NCBI GenBank assembly: GCA_934796165.1
Contig: CAKVOU010000005.1
Coordinates: 45,457 to 109,456, forward strand
Source: an uncultured Eubacteriales bacterium
GTDB taxonomy: Bacteria > Bacillota > Clostridia > Oscillospirales > CAG-272
DNA length: 64,000 nucleotides
Direction: 5' to 3'
Positions 6,938 through 18,000 of this stretch are shown one piece after another. The translations under genes were made by a program, and so were the position numbers. The notes under the pieces were generated by a model. The model saw only the letters and a program-made list of their open reading frames with translations, ran no database searches and had not been told where the DNA came from. Position 1 is the stretch's first letter, and the number at the start of each line of letters is the position of its first letter.

Positions 6938-8173
6938 ATGGATAAAAAAGAGATTAAGAAAATCGTACTCGCCTATTCGGGAGGACTGGATACCTCCATC
7001 ATCATCCCGTGGCTGAAGGAAAATTACAACAATCCGGAGATCATCGCGGTTTCCGGAAATGTCGGACAGGCGGACGAGCTGGAGGGACTGGAAGAGAAGG
7101 CACTGAAGACCGGCGCGTCCAAACTGTACATCGAAGATCTGACCGACGAATTCGTCAACGAGTGCATCATTCCCTGCGTCAAGGCGGGCGCGAAATACGA
7201 GGAATATATGCTCGGCACCTCGCTGGCGCGTCCCGTGATCGCAAAGCGGCTTGCGGAGATTGCCCTTAAAGAGGGCGCCGATGCCATCTGCCACGGCTGT
7301 ACCGGCAAGGGCAACGACCAGGTGCGGTTTGAACTCACCATCAAGGCGTTCGCGCCCGATATGAAGATCATTGCGCCGTGGCGGGAATGGTCCATCAAGT
7401 CCCGCGAGGAAGAGATTGAATACGCCGAGGTGCATAACGTCCCGCTCAAGATCAACCGCGAGACCAACTATTCCAAGGACAAGAATCTCTGGCACCTGTC
7501 CCACGAGGGACTGGATCTGGAGGACGCGGGCAACGAGCCGCTTTACGAGAAGCCCGGCTTCCTCGAAATGGGCGTGTCCCCGATCGACGCGCCGGACGAA
7601 GCGACCTATGTGACGCTGGACTTTGAAGCGGGCGTTCCCGTTGCCATCAACGGTGAAAAGATGAGCGCGAAGAACATCATTCTGAAGCTCAACGAGCTGG
7701 GCGGCAGGAACGGCATCGGCCTTCTGGACATCGTGGAGAACCGCCTTGTCGGCATGAAGTGCCGCGGCGTGTATGAGACGCCCGGCGGAGCGATCCTGTA
7801 TTTCGCTCATAATTATCTGGAGACCCTGTGCCTTGACAAGATGACGGCACACGAAAAGGAACGCCTTGCCGTAACCTTTGCGGAGCTGACCTACAACGGG
7901 CAGTGGTACACCCCTCTGCGCGAGGCGCTGTCCGCGTTTGTTGACAAAACGCAGGAGCATGTTACGGGAAAGGTTCGGATCAAGCTGTATAAGGGCAACA
8001 TGATCAAGGCGGGCGCGTGGAGCGACTGGTCGCTGTATTCCGAGGAGATCGCAACCTTCGGAGAGGATCATGTCTACGATCAGAAGGATTCCGCCGGCTT
8101 CATCAATCTTTACGGTCTGCCGATCAAGGTGCAGGCGCAGGTCGCGGCAAAGAACGCGAAGAACAAGCAGTAA
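6938..8173 (+). CDS. argG: Argininosuccinate synthase
   Basis: The 411-residue protein is full length for ArgG, which joins citrulline and aspartate with ATP in the penultimate step of arginine synthesis. The N-terminal PP-loop AYSGGLDTS (residues 12-20) binds [18 protein letters not shown] and AYSISK-type segments follow the family order. The start at 6938 has GAGGAAGGATAAACGAC upstream. It heads the arginine cluster behind an ArgR-controlled promoter. A hairpin after it may reduce read-through to argC, giving argG separate expression. argH, needed for the last step, is not in this window. Confidence 0.97.
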   Translation: MDKKEIKKIVLAYSGGLDTSIIIPWLKENYNNPEIIAVSGNVGQADELEGLEEKALKTGASKLYIEDLTDEFVNECIIPCVKAGAKYEEYMLGTSLARPVIAKRLAEIALKEGADAICHGCTGKGNDQVRFELTIKAFAPDMKIIAPWREWSIKSREEEIEYAEVHNVPLKINRETNYSKDKNLWHLSHEGLDLEDAGNEPLYEKPGFLEMGVSPIDAPDEATYVTLDFEAGVPVAINGEKMSAKNIILKLNELGGRNGIGLLDIVENRLVGMKCRGVYETPGGAILYFAHNYLETLCLDKMTAHEKERLAVTFAELTYNGQWYTPLREALSAFVDKTQEHVTGKVRIKLYKGNMIKAGAWSDWSLYSEEIATFGEDHVYDQKDSAGFINLYGLPIKVQAQVAAKNAKNKQ

Positions 8174-8309
8174 TCCCGGCGACCGGGAGACGAAGACGCA
8201 GGAATGCGAAGTCTCCGAAGGACGCTTTGCATGAGGCATATCGGGCGGAGCCGCTGATTTCCTTCCGCATCGGCGGAAGAAAGCTGACTTTGCGCAGTGA
8301 GTCGAAAAT

Positions 8310-8337
8310 ACAAAACCCGGATGCTTCCGGGTTTTGT
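8310..8337 (+). terminator. Intercistronic terminator between argG and argC
   Basis: A 12-bp stem (8310-8321 with 8326-8337) with loop TGCT has TTTTG in its 3' arm. It lies in the 274-base gap after argG, which otherwise shows no gene. Partial termination would separate argG from argC onward. Confidence 0.65.
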
Positions 8338-8447
8338 CGTTCCGAGGGAGAGCGGAGGGTTTCCGCCGGAAGAGGGAAACGCAGAAACAGTTGCCCGGCG
8401 TCCGGCTTACTCCCGGATGGGCGGCAAAAAACAACGGAGTAACAGAT

Positions 8448-9377
8448 ATGAAGATCTTTATTGACGGCAGTGCCGGAACGACGGGACTGCGGATTCACGA
8501 GCGGCTCGGCAAGAGAAGCGATCTTTCGCTGATTACGCTCAGTGAGGCGGAGCGCAAGGACTCGTCCGCCCGCCGGGAGGCGCTGAACCGGGCGGATGTG
8601 GTGTTTCTTTGCCTGCCGGACGACGCGGCAAAGGAAGCGGTCTCCATGGTGGAGAATCCGGATACGGTCATTCTCGATACCTCTACGGCGCACCGAACGG
8701 CGGACGGCTGGGCATACGGTTTTCCCGAGCTGTCGGCGGCACACCGGGAACGCGTCACGCATTCGCGGCGCATCGCGGTACCCGGCTGCCATGCCAGCGG
8801 ATTCATCGCGCTGGTTTACCCGCTTGTCGAAGCGGGGATCCTTGCGCCCTCCGTTCCGCTTTCCTGCTTCAGCCTTACCGGATACAGCGGCGGCGGAAAG
8901 AAAATGATCGCCGCGTATGAGTCCTCCGACCGGGACCCGCTTCTCGGTGCGCCGAGAATCTACGGGCTGTCGCAGGTACATAAGCATCTGCCCGAAATGA
9001 AGGCGGTGACGGGATTGGAAACGCCCCCCGTATTCTGCCCGACCGTTGCGGATTTTTACTCCGGAATGCTTGTGACCGTTCCGCTGTCCGCGTCCCTGCT
9101 TGCCCCCGGCAAAACGGCGGATGACGTAAGAGCGGCGCTCTCTGCAAAATACCGGGGAGAGATCGTCCGGTATTGCGAGGACGCGGACGAAGCGGGATTT
9201 TTGTCCGCCGCGGCGCTTTCAGGGAAGGATTCCATGGAGATTTCCGTATTCGGAAACGACGAGCGCATCCTGCTCGCGGCAAGATATGACAATCTCGGCA
9301 AGGGCGCATCGGGAGCGGCGGTGGAATGCCTTAACCTTTTGCTCGGTGCCGGGGAAACGACGGGGCTTGTGCTGTAA
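8448..9377 (+). CDS. argC: N-acetyl-gamma-glutamyl-phosphate reductase (type 2)
   Basis: The 309-residue length and the N-terminal dinucleotide fold IDGSAGTTGLRI are those of the short type 2 ArgC, not the 345-residue type 1. It reduces N-acetylglutamyl phosphate to the semialdehyde with NADPH. The catalytic Cys114 is in VPGCHASGF, and the tail SLTGYSGGGKKMI fits the family. The start at 8448 is set by alignment with MKIFIDG and a CGGAGT site; longer upstream starts would include the intergenic hairpin. It is the first gene of the argCJBDF run. Confidence 0.95.
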   Translation: MKIFIDGSAGTTGLRIHERLGKRSDLSLITLSEAERKDSSARREALNRADVVFLCLPDDAAKEAVSMVENPDTVILDTSTAHRTADGWAYGFPELSAAHRERVTHSRRIAVPGCHASGFIALVYPLVEAGILAPSVPLSCFSLTGYSGGGKKMIAAYESSDRDPLLGAPRIYGLSQVHKHLPEMKAVTGLETPPVFCPTVADFYSGMLVTVPLSASLLAPGKTADDVRAALSAKYRGEIVRYCEDADEAGFLSAAALSGKDSMEISVFGNDERILLAARYDNLGKGASGAAVECLNLLLGAGETTGLVL

Positions 9378-9492
9378 AACGTTACGCTCCGGTTCCGGTT
9401 TCCCGCAGCTTCTGAAAAATCGGCTCGTGCCGTGTGACACCGGACCGTCCGGAGAAGAAACGGTCCGAAAACAAACAAGGAGAGATCAATTC

Positions 9493-10707
9493 ATGAATAT
9501 CATTGAAGGCGGCGTCTGCGCCGCAAAAGGGTTTACGGCAAACGGAATCCATGCGGGAATCCGCAAGAACAAGGAAAAACGCGACCTGTCGCTCATTCTG
9601 AGCGAATGCCGTGCGCACGCCGCCGCTGTTTATACGACCAACCTTGTCAAGGGCGCACCGCTGACGGTGACGAAAAAGCACCTGTCCGACGGCTTCGCAC
9701 AGGCGGTCATCTGCAACAGCGGCAACGCCAACACCTGCAACGCAAACGGCGTTGAGGTCGCCGAGGAAATGAGCGCTCTTGCCGCAAAGCAACTCGGAAT
9801 CGACCCGTCCGACGTCGTGGTGGCGTCCACCGGCGTCATCGGTCAGCCGCTTGACATCACGCCCATCCGGGACGGAATTTCCGCGCTGGTCGCGGGGCTG
9901 GGCAAGGACAACAGCGGACTTGCCGCCGAGGGCATCATGACGACGGATACCAAGAAAAAGGAGATCGCCGTCAGCTTCACCGTGGGCGGCAAGGAATGCC
10001 GCATCGGCGGGATCGCAAAGGGCTCCGGTATGATCCACCCCAACATGGCGACCATGCTGGTGTTCCTCACGACCGACTGCGCAATTTCCCCGGAACTGCT
10101 CTCCCGTGCGCTTTCCTCCGACGTACAGAATACCTTCAACATGGTCAGCGTGGACGGCGATACCTCCACCAACGATATGGTGACGATTCTTGCCAACGGG
10201 ATGGCGGGGAACCCCGAGATCACCGGCGAGGGCGAGGATTTTTCCGAATTCATGAAGGCGCTCAACACCGTGACGGTGTACCTCTGCCGCAGGATTGCGG
10301 GAGACGGCGAAGGCGCGACCAAGCTGCTGGAATGCCGCGTGGACGGTGCGTGCAGTGAGGCAAACGCGAAGGCGGTCGCCAAATCCGTCATCTGCTCGTC
10401 GCTCACCAAGGCGGCGATGTTCGGCGCCGACGCCAACTGGGGGCGCGTGCTTTGCGCCATCGGTTACAGCGGGGTGCTCGTGGACGTTTCCCGCGTGGAT
10501 GTCAGTTTTTCTTCTGCAAAGGGAGAGATTCTCGTCTGCAAAAACGGCGCGGGCGTGGAATTTTCCGAGGAAAAGGCAAAGGAGATTCTTCTGGAAAGCG
10601 AGATCTCCATTCTGATCTCGCTCCACATGGGAGAAGCGACCGCCACGGCGTGGGGGTGTGATCTGACCTACGATTACGTCCGCATCAACGGCGACTACCG
10701 CACCTGA
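9493..10707 (+). CDS. argJ: Bifunctional ornithine acetyltransferase / N-acetylglutamate synthase
   Basis: The 404-residue proenzyme transfers the acetyl group from N-acetylornithine to glutamate (acetyl recycling). The autocleavage site is in GSGMIHPNMATML, with Thr187 as the new N-terminal nucleophile of the beta chain. The oxyanion-type TGVIG motif is near residue 113. The start at 9493 follows ACAAGGAGAGATCAATTC. Whether it also makes N-acetylglutamate from acetyl-CoA cannot be read from sequence, though no argA or argE is present here, consistent with the recycling route. Confidence 0.96.
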   Translation: MNIIEGGVCAAKGFTANGIHAGIRKNKEKRDLSLILSECRAHAAAVYTTNLVKGAPLTVTKKHLSDGFAQAVICNSGNANTCNANGVEVAEEMSALAAKQLGIDPSDVVVASTGVIGQPLDITPIRDGISALVAGLGKDNSGLAAEGIMTTDTKKKEIAVSFTVGGKECRIGGIAKGSGMIHPNMATMLVFLTTDCAISPELLSRALSSDVQNTFNMVSVDGDTSTNDMVTILANGMAGNPEITGEGEDFSEFMKALNTVTVYLCRRIAGDGEGATKLLECRVDGACSEANAKAVAKSVICSSLTKAAMFGADANWGRVLCAIGYSGVLVDVSRVDVSFSSAKGEILVCKNGAGVEFSEEKAKEILLESEISILISLHMGEATATAWGCDLTYDYVRINGDYRT

Positions 10708-10783
10708 CGTGCCGCCGGGTTCCGTCCTGCCGCAGGAAGAAATCGGGGCTGCAACGAGACAGAGCAAGAAAAGAGGAAACAAG

Positions 10784-11659
10784 ATGGACATTACCAATGC
10801 ACAGCGCGCCAAAATACTGGTTGAAGCGCTTCCGTATATTCAGAATTACACCGGCAAGATCATTGTCATCAAATACGGCGGGAACGCCATGGTCAGCGAA
10901 GAGCTCAAGAACCAGGTGATGGAGGACATCGTACTTCTGTCGCTGGTCGGGGTCAAGGTCGTGCTGGTGCACGGCGGCGGTCCGGAGATCACCGATCTGC
11001 TGTCCAAGATCGGCAAGAAGAGCGAATTCGTGGACGGACTCCGCGTGACCGACAAGGAGACGGCGGACGTGGTGCAGATGGTGCTTGCGGGCAAGGTCAA
11101 CAAGAGCCTTGTCAACCTGATCGGGGTCAAGGGCGGCTCGGCAATGGGCATTTCCGGTATCGACGATCACCTCATCGAAGCCGAGTCCAAGGACGAGCGG
11201 CTCGGGTACGTCGGACAGATCACCTCGGTCAATGTCCGCCCCGTGATGGATCTTCTGGAGCACGGATACATCCCCGTCATTTCCACCGTTGCCTGCGACA
11301 GAGAGGGAAATGTATACAACATCAACGCCGACACCGCGGCGGCATATATCGCGGGAGCGATGCGCGCGGAAAGTCTCATCACCATGACGGACATCGCGGG
11401 AATCTTACGCGACCGGGACGACCCTTCGTCGCTCATCCCCTGCATTGACCTTGCCGAAGCGGATCAGTTGTTCCGCGACAAGGTGATCTCCGGCGGCATG
11501 ATCCCCAAGGTGGAATGCTGTATCGAGGCAATTCACCGCGGCGTCAGAAAGGTCGTCATCATGGACGGACGCGTGCCGCACGCGATCCTGATCGAAACGC
11601 TGACCGACGAGGGCGCCGGCACGATGGTCGTGGAGGATAAGAACAATGGACATTTTTGA
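10784..11659 (+). CDS. argB: Acetylglutamate kinase
   Basis: The 291-residue amino-acid kinase phosphorylates N-acetylglutamate. It shows IVIKYGGNAM, LVHGGGPEI and the C-terminal VISGGMIPKVECCIEAI stretch typical of arginine-feedback-inhibited ArgB. The N-terminal helix preceding the kinase core (about 25 residues) is present, as in hexameric, arginine-sensitive forms. The gene begins after AAGAGGAAACAAG and its last 14 bases overlap the start of argD. Confidence 0.96.
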   Translation: MDITNAQRAKILVEALPYIQNYTGKIIVIKYGGNAMVSEELKNQVMEDIVLLSLVGVKVVLVHGGGPEITDLLSKIGKKSEFVDGLRVTDKETADVVQMVLAGKVNKSLVNLIGVKGGSAMGISGIDDHLIEAESKDERLGYVGQITSVNVRPVMDLLEHGYIPVISTVACDREGNVYNINADTAAAYIAGAMRAESLITMTDIAGILRDRDDPSSLIPCIDLAEADQLFRDKVISGGMIPKVECCIEAIHRGVRKVVIMDGRVPHAILIETLTDEGAGTMVVEDKNNGHF

Positions 11660-12812
11660 GCGGGATGCGGAATACATCGCCCACACCTATGCGCGGTTTC
11701 CCCTGGAGATCGTCGGCGGTAAGGGGTCGCTTGTGTACGGCGCGGACGGAAAAGAATACATCGACATGGGCGCGGGGATCGCGGTCAATACCTTCGGTAT
11801 TGCGGACGACGAATGGACCCGGGCGGTAACGGAGCAGCTCGGCAGGTTCCAGCACACCTCCAACCTCTATTATGCCGAGCCGTGCGTGCGGCTTGCGGAG
11901 GCGCTGTGCGGGCGGACCGGTATGAAGCGGGTGTTCTTCTCGAATTCCGGCGCCGAGGCAAACGAGTGCGCCATCAAGGCGGCGCGCAAGTACGCCCACG
12001 ACAAAAAGGGCGCGGATTGCTACTATATTCTGACGCTCCGCAACAGCTTCCACGGCAGGACGCTTACCACGCTTGCGGCAACGGGACAGGACGTGTTCCA
12101 CAAGGACTATCTGCCGCTCACGCCGGGCTTTGTCTATGCCGATGCGAACGACCTTTCCTCTGTCCGGGCGGCGGTGAAGGAGTATCCCGTCGCGGCGATC
12201 CTGTTTGAGGCAGTGCAGGGAGAGGGCGGCGTTCTGCCCCTCACTGCGGGGTTTGCGCGGGGGCTCTCCGACATTGCCGGGGAGGAGGACATTCTGCTCA
12301 TCGCCGACGAGGTACAGATCGGCAACGGCAGAAGCGGGATGCTTTACGGCTACATGAATTTCGGAATTACCCCCGACATTGTGACCACCGCCAAGGGAAT
12401 CGGCGGCGGTCTTCCCATCGGTGTGACCATGCTCGGTGAGAAGGTCAAAAATATCTTCTCCCCCGGAGACAACGGCTCCACCTTCGGCGGAAACCCTGTT
12501 GCCGCGGCGGGAGCGTACAACATTCTGTCAAGACTGGACGACGATTGCCTTGCGGGTGTCCGAGAACGTTCGGCGTACATCCGGGAAGAACTGACGGGCG
12601 CAAAAGGCATCAATCGCGTGACAGGTATGGGGTTGATGCTCGGTATCGATGCGTCTCGCGGCGCGTCGGCAGTCGTGGCGGGCTGCATGGAGCGCGGTGT
12701 TCTGGTGCTCAAGGCAAAGGACAAGGTCCGTCTTCTGCCGGCGCTCAATATCCCGACGGAGCTTCTGAAGCGCGCCGTCGCGGTCATCAAAGAAGTTTGC
12801 GGAGGATGCTGA
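11646..12812 (+). CDS. argD: Acetylornithine aminotransferase
   Basis: This 388-residue class III PLP aminotransferase converts N-acetylglutamate semialdehyde to N-acetylornithine. PLP is held by Lys250 ([13 protein letters not shown]), with Asp221 in [13 protein letters not shown] and the [16 protein letters not shown] phosphate-binding region. Such enzymes often also serve as the DapC aminotransferase of lysine synthesis, which is of interest because a DapF domain is fused downstream to CarB. The start overlaps argB by 14 bases, so translation is coupled. Confidence 0.95.
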   Translation: MDIFERDAEYIAHTYARFPLEIVGGKGSLVYGADGKEYIDMGAGIAVNTFGIADDEWTRAVTEQLGRFQHTSNLYYAEPCVRLAEALCGRTGMKRVFFSNSGAEANECAIKAARKYAHDKKGADCYYILTLRNSFHGRTLTTLAATGQDVFHKDYLPLTPGFVYADANDLSSVRAAVKEYPVAAILFEAVQGEGGVLPLTAGFARGLSDIAGEEDILLIADEVQIGNGRSGMLYGYMNFGITPDIVTTAKGIGGGLPIGVTMLGEKVKNIFSPGDNGSTFGGNPVAAAGAYNILSRLDDDCLAGVRERSAYIREELTGAKGINRVTGMGLMLGIDASRGASAVVAGCMERGVLVLKAKDKVRLLPALNIPTELLKRAVAVIKEVCGGC

Positions 12813-12813
12813 T

Positions 12814-13809
12814 ATGAATCTTGAAGGAAGAGATTTTCTCAAGCTGCTCGATTTTACCCCGGAGGAGATCGCGGGGCTGATTGACCTTGCGGCACAACTC
12901 AAGGCAAAGAAAAAGGCAGGCATTCCTCACAGGCTGTGCGAGGGAAAGAATGTCGCCCTGATTTTCGAGAAGACCAGTACCCGTACCCGGTGCGCCTTTG
13001 AGGTCGCTGCACGCGATCTCGGCATGGGAGCGACTTATCTTGACCCCTCCGGTTCGCAGATCGGCAAAAAGGAAAGCATTGCCGACACCGCGCGGGTACT
13101 TTCCCGGATGTTTGACGGCATCGAGTACCGCGGATTCGGGCAGAGCATTGTGGAGGAGCTTGCAAAATACGCGACGGTCCCCGTATGGAACGGACTCACC
13201 GACGAGTTTCACCCGACCCAGATTTTAGCGGATTTTCTCACCATCCGGGAGCATTTCGGACGCCTTGCCGGAATCAATTTGGTGTACATGGGCGACGCGA
13301 GATACAACATGGGCAACTCGCTCATGGTAGGCTGTGCCAAGATGGGACTGCATTTCACCGCCTGCGCCCCGAAGAAGTATTTCCCCGATCCCGCGCTCGT
13401 GGAGGAGTGCCGCAGGATCGCCGCGACGACGGGCGCCACGCTGACCTTTGAGACCGAACCCGAAAAAGCCGTGCGGGGCGCGGATGTCCTCTATACCGAC
13501 ATCTGGGTTTCCATGGGCGAGCCGGTGGAGGTCTGGGAGGAGCGCATCCGCGATCTGTCCCCCTATCAGGTCAACTCCGCCTTGATGAAGGCGGCAGGGG
13601 AGGGCGCGGTATTCATGCACTGCCTGCCGTCCTATCACGATTTGAAGACAAAGATCGGACGCGAAATGGGCGAGCGGTTCGGACGGGACTCGATGGAAGT
13701 GACCGATGAGGTGTTCGAGAGCCATGCCTCCATCGTATTTGACGAGGCGGAAAACCGGATGCACACCATCAAGGCGGTCATGGCGGCAACGCTCGGTGCG
13801 TCACTCTGA
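12814..13809 (+). CDS. argF: Ornithine carbamoyltransferase
   Basis: The 331-residue enzyme makes citrulline from ornithine and carbamoyl phosphate. The carbamoyl-phosphate site STRTR is at residues 55-59, HPTQ lies in the middle, and the ornithine-side HCLP motif is at 269-272. The start is one base after the argD stop region, so the genes are coupled. It is likely anabolic because it is embedded between argD and carA/B. Confidence 0.96.
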   Translation: MNLEGRDFLKLLDFTPEEIAGLIDLAAQLKAKKKAGIPHRLCEGKNVALIFEKTSTRTRCAFEVAARDLGMGATYLDPSGSQIGKKESIADTARVLSRMFDGIEYRGFGQSIVEELAKYATVPVWNGLTDEFHPTQILADFLTIREHFGRLAGINLVYMGDARYNMGNSLMVGCAKMGLHFTACAPKKYFPDPALVEECRRIAATTGATLTFETEPEKAVRGADVLYTDIWVSMGEPVEVWEERIRDLSPYQVNSALMKAAGEGAVFMHCLPSYHDLKTKIGREMGERFGRDSMEVTDEVFESHASIVFDEAENRMHTIKAVMAATLGASL

Positions 13810-13961
13810 CGGACAACATATACGAATCAAGCCGTCGGGAGGCACGTACTGACGAGATTTTTTGCGTGTTCCCGGCGGCAGAACTGACTTTCATGGAACC
13901 GAGCCGTGTTCTGCGGAACGGCGACGACAGCAAACAGTATGACAGTGTGACAGGAGAACCT

Positions 13962-15041
13962 ATGAAAAAACGTTATCTGGTATTGGCGGACGGAAGCATC
14001 TTTCCAGGCGAGGCGTTCGGCGCGGACGTGCCCGCGATCGGCGAGGCGGTCTTCACCACGGGGATGTGCGGGTACCTCGAAACCCTGACCGACCCCAGCT
14101 ATTACGGGCAGATCGTGCTCCAGACCTTTCCTCTCATCGGCAACTACGGCGTGATCCCGGAGGATTTTGAAGGGAAGTGCCATGTGCGGGGCTATGTGGT
14201 ACGCGAGGTATGCGACACGCCGTCCAATTTCCGTTCCCGCGGAACGCTGGACGCGTTTCTCCGGGAAAACGGAGTCCCCGGCATTTCCGGAGTAGACACC
14301 CGCGAGATTACCAGAAAGCTCCGTGAGTGCGGCGTGATGAATGCGTATCTCACCGATGAGGACCCTGCGGGCAAGCCGGTCCCTCCGGAGGTACTTTCCT
14401 ACACCGTACACGACGCGGTGAAGAGTGTGAGTGCGGATGCGGTCAGGGAATATCCCGCCGTGGGAACGGAAAAGTACCATGTCGTTCTCATGGATTTCGG
14501 CGCGAAGAGCAACATTGTCCGCGAGCTTTGCCGCCGCGGTTGCCGCGTGACGGCGGTTCCGGGAAACACCTCTTCGGGAGCGGTACTGGCGCTTGCCCCC
14601 GACGGGGTGATGCTTTCCAACGGTCCCGGTGACCCGGCGGAGAACACGGAAATTATTCGGGAGATCGCGGGACTGATCGGGCGCGTCCCCGTGTTCGGCA
14701 TCTGCCTCGGGCATCAGCTTTTTGCACTGGCGCTCGGCGGAAAGACCGTCAAACTGAAATACGGACACCGTGGCGTCAATCAGCCCGTCCGCCGCCTTTC
14801 GGACGGCAGGACCTATATCACCAGCCAGAACCACGGCTATGCGGTACTGCCGCACACGGTGCCAGTGGGCGAAGAGAGCTTTGTCAACGCAAACGACGGA
14901 ACGTCCGAGGGAATGGATTACCCGGAGCTTCGCGCCTTCACGGTGCAGTTTCACCCCGAAGCCGCGGCGGGACCACACGATACGGGCTTTCTGTTCGACC
15001 GCTTTATTTCCATGATGGGAGGGAATACCGATGCCGATTGA
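13962..15041 (+). CDS. carA: Carbamoyl-phosphate synthase small (glutaminase) subunit
   Basis: The 359-residue protein has the N-terminal CPSase small-chain domain (GICFTTGMCGY-like region VFTTGMCGYLETLTDPSY) and a C-terminal class I glutamine amidotransferase domain. The triad Cys248 is in FGICLGHQL, with His and Glu in FHPEAAAG. It supplies ammonia to CarB. The start at 13962 has CAGGAGAACCT upstream; an earlier in-frame ATG at 13866 lacks a site and adds a non-conserved stretch. The 3' end overlaps carB by 11 bases. The 150-base gap before it has no clear terminator. Confidence 0.96.
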   Translation: MKKRYLVLADGSIFPGEAFGADVPAIGEAVFTTGMCGYLETLTDPSYYGQIVLQTFPLIGNYGVIPEDFEGKCHVRGYVVREVCDTPSNFRSRGTLDAFLRENGVPGISGVDTREITRKLRECGVMNAYLTDEDPAGKPVPPEVLSYTVHDAVKSVSADAVREYPAVGTEKYHVVLMDFGAKSNIVRELCRRGCRVTAVPGNTSSGAVLALAPDGVMLSNGPGDPAENTEIIREIAGLIGRVPVFGICLGHQLFALALGGKTVKLKYGHRGVNQPVRRLSDGRTYITSQNHGYAVLPHTVPVGEESFVNANDGTSEGMDYPELRAFTVQFHPEAAAGPHDTGFLFDRFISMMGGNTDAD

Positions 15042-18000
15042 TACATCCGTGAAAAAAACGCTCGTCATCGGCTCCGGTCCCATTGTGATCGGGCAGGCGG
15101 CGGAATTCGACTACGCGGGCGCGCAGGCGTGCCGCGTTCTGAAGGAGGCGGGGGTCAATGTCGTCCTCGTCAACTCCAACCCTGCGACCATCATGACCGA
15201 CCGCGTGATGGCGGACGAGATTTACCTGGAACCGCTCACCGAGGAAACGGTCGAGCGCATCATCGAAAAGGAAAAGCCGGACAGCCTGCTCGCAGGACTC
15301 GGCGGGCAGACGGGTCTGACGCTTGCCATGAAGCTCTATGAAAAAGGCTTTCTGCAATCCCACGGCGTGCGCCTGATCGGTACCAACGTGGACGCAATCG
15401 AGCGCGCCGAGGACCGGGAACGTTTCAAGGAAACCATGGAGCAGATCGGCGAACCGGTCATCCCGTCGGACATCGCAGAGGACGTGGAAACGGCGGTGCG
15501 GGTGGCAGAGCGGATCGGGTATCCCGTCATTATCCGCCCCGCCTATACGCTCGGCGGTGCGGGAGGCGGCGTGGCATACACCGAGGAGGAGCTGCGCGTC
15601 GTTGCGCATACGGGATTGGAGGCATCGCCGATCACCCAGATCCTTGTGGAGAAGTACATCTTCGGCTGGAAGGAAATCGAGTTTGAGGTCATGCGCGACG
15701 CGATCGGCAACGTCATCGCGGTGTGCAGCATGGAAAACCTTGACCCGGTCGGCATTCATACGGGCGACAGCATTGTGGTTGCGCCGACGCTCACGCTTTC
15801 CGACAAGGAGTATCAGATGCTCCGCAGTGCGTCGCTCAACATCATTACGGCGCTCGGCATCGTCGGCGGGTGTAACTGCCAGTTTGCGCTGAACCCCGAC
15901 AGCTTTGAATACGCGGTGATTGAGGTCAACCCCCGCGTGTCGCGGTCGTCCGCGCTTGCCAGCAAAGCGACGGGCTACCCGATTGCCAAAATGACGGCGA
16001 AGATTGCGCTCGGCTATACGCTGGACGAAATCAGAAACGACATCACGGGCAAGACCTGCGCCTGCTTTGAACCGACGCTTGACTACGTGGTGGTCAAGGT
16101 GCCCAAATGGCCCTTTGACAAGTTTGCCGGCGCGAGCCGCAGGCTGGGGACCCAGATGAAGGCGACGGGCGAGGTCATGGCGATTGCGCCGTCCTTTGAA
16201 GCGGCGCTCCTCAAGGCGATCCGCGGTGCGGAAATTTCACTGGACACCCTGAACGCCCCGCCGGTTTCGTCTGCGCCGCTCATGGAACGACTTGCCACGC
16301 CGGACGACCGACGGATCTTCACGGTGTTTGAGGCAATCAAGAGCGGGATCAGCATCGAAGTGATTCACAGAATCACAAAGATCGACCGCTGGTTCCTCGA
16401 AAAGCTGAAGAAACTCGCCGGGTATGAAGCAAGCCTTGCCGCCGACGGACTGACGGATGCTCTGTACGAAAGAGGGAAGCAGCTCGGTTACCCCGACGCG
16501 GCGCTGCTGCGGCTTTCGGGCGCGGAGAAGATTCCGTCCCCCCGTCACGCGGTCTACAAGATGGTGGACACCTGCGGTGCGGAATTCGACGCGGAAACGC
16601 CGTACTTTTATGCGACCTATGACCGCGTCTGTGAGTCGTGTGCCTTCCCGCGTTCGGGCAAACCCGTCGTTATCGTACTCGGCTCCGGTCCTATCCGGAT
16701 CGGGCAGGGCATTGAATTCGACTATTCCTCCGTCCATTCGGTCATGACGCTCAAGGAGCTTGGCTACGACGTGGTCATCATCAACAATAACCCGGAGACC
16801 GTCTCCACCGACTACGACACGGCGGACCGGCTGTATTTTGAGCCGCTGACCCCGGAGGATGTTATGAACGTCATCCGCGTGGAACACCCGGTCGGCGTGG
16901 TGGTCGCGTTCGGCGGGCAGACGGCGATCAAGCTGACCGGCTTTCTCGACAAGGCGGGTATTCCGATCCTCGGTACCTCCGCCGACGGAATCGACCTTGC
17001 AGAGGACCGCGAACGCTTTGACGAACTGCTCGAAGGATTCGGCATCCGCCGTCCGAAGGGTATGGGCGTGAGAACTTTGGAGGAAGCGCTCGCGGCGGCG
17101 GATACGCTCGGCTATCCCGTGCTCCTGCGCCCGTCCTATGTCATCGGCGGGCAGAATATGCAGATCGTACACAACGAACGGGAAGTGCGGCGGTACATGG
17201 AGCGTATCCTCGCGGGCGGCATTGAAAACCCCGTGCTGGTCGATCAGTACCTGCCCGGCAAGGAGCTGGAGGTCGACGTGATTTCCGACGGGGAGGACGT
17301 GCTCATCCCCGGCATCATGCAGCACATTGAACGCGCGGGCGTACACAGCGGGGATTCCATCGCCGTTTATCCGCCGTACAGCATCAATGACCGCATGATC
17401 TCGGTGATCGTCGATTCCTCTAAAAAACTCGCGCTGGCGCTCGGTACCAAGGGACTCGTCAACATCCAGTATCTCATCTACGGCGGCGAACTTTACGTGA
17501 TCGAGGTCAATCCCCGCGCGTCGCGTACCGTGCCGTACATCAGCAAGGTGACGGGCGTTCCCATGGTGGATATCGCCTCCCGCGTCATGCTCGGGGAGAA
17601 ACTGAGCACGATCGGCTGCGGTACGGGGCTACACCCGGTTCCGCCGTACTGTGCGGTCAAGGTTCCGGTGTTCTCCTTTGAGAAACTGACCGACGCAAAC
17701 TCGTATCTGGGACCGGAAATGAAGTCCACGGGCGAGGTGTTGGGGATCGGAAAGGATCTCGGCGAAGCGCTCTTCAAGGGACTGCTTTCCGCCGGTATGA
17801 TCCTGCCCCCGGCACATAGGGGAGAGAAGGTCGGCTTCTTTGTCAGTGTGGACGAACACGACATGGGCGAGGTGGTCTCGCTTGCCAAGAAGCTGGACGA
17901 TCTCGGGTTCCTCCTCTTTGCGACCAGGGACACCGCCGCGGCGATCTCGACACTCGGGATTGACGTGACCGTTACGGACGCGATCGGGGACCGGGAAAGC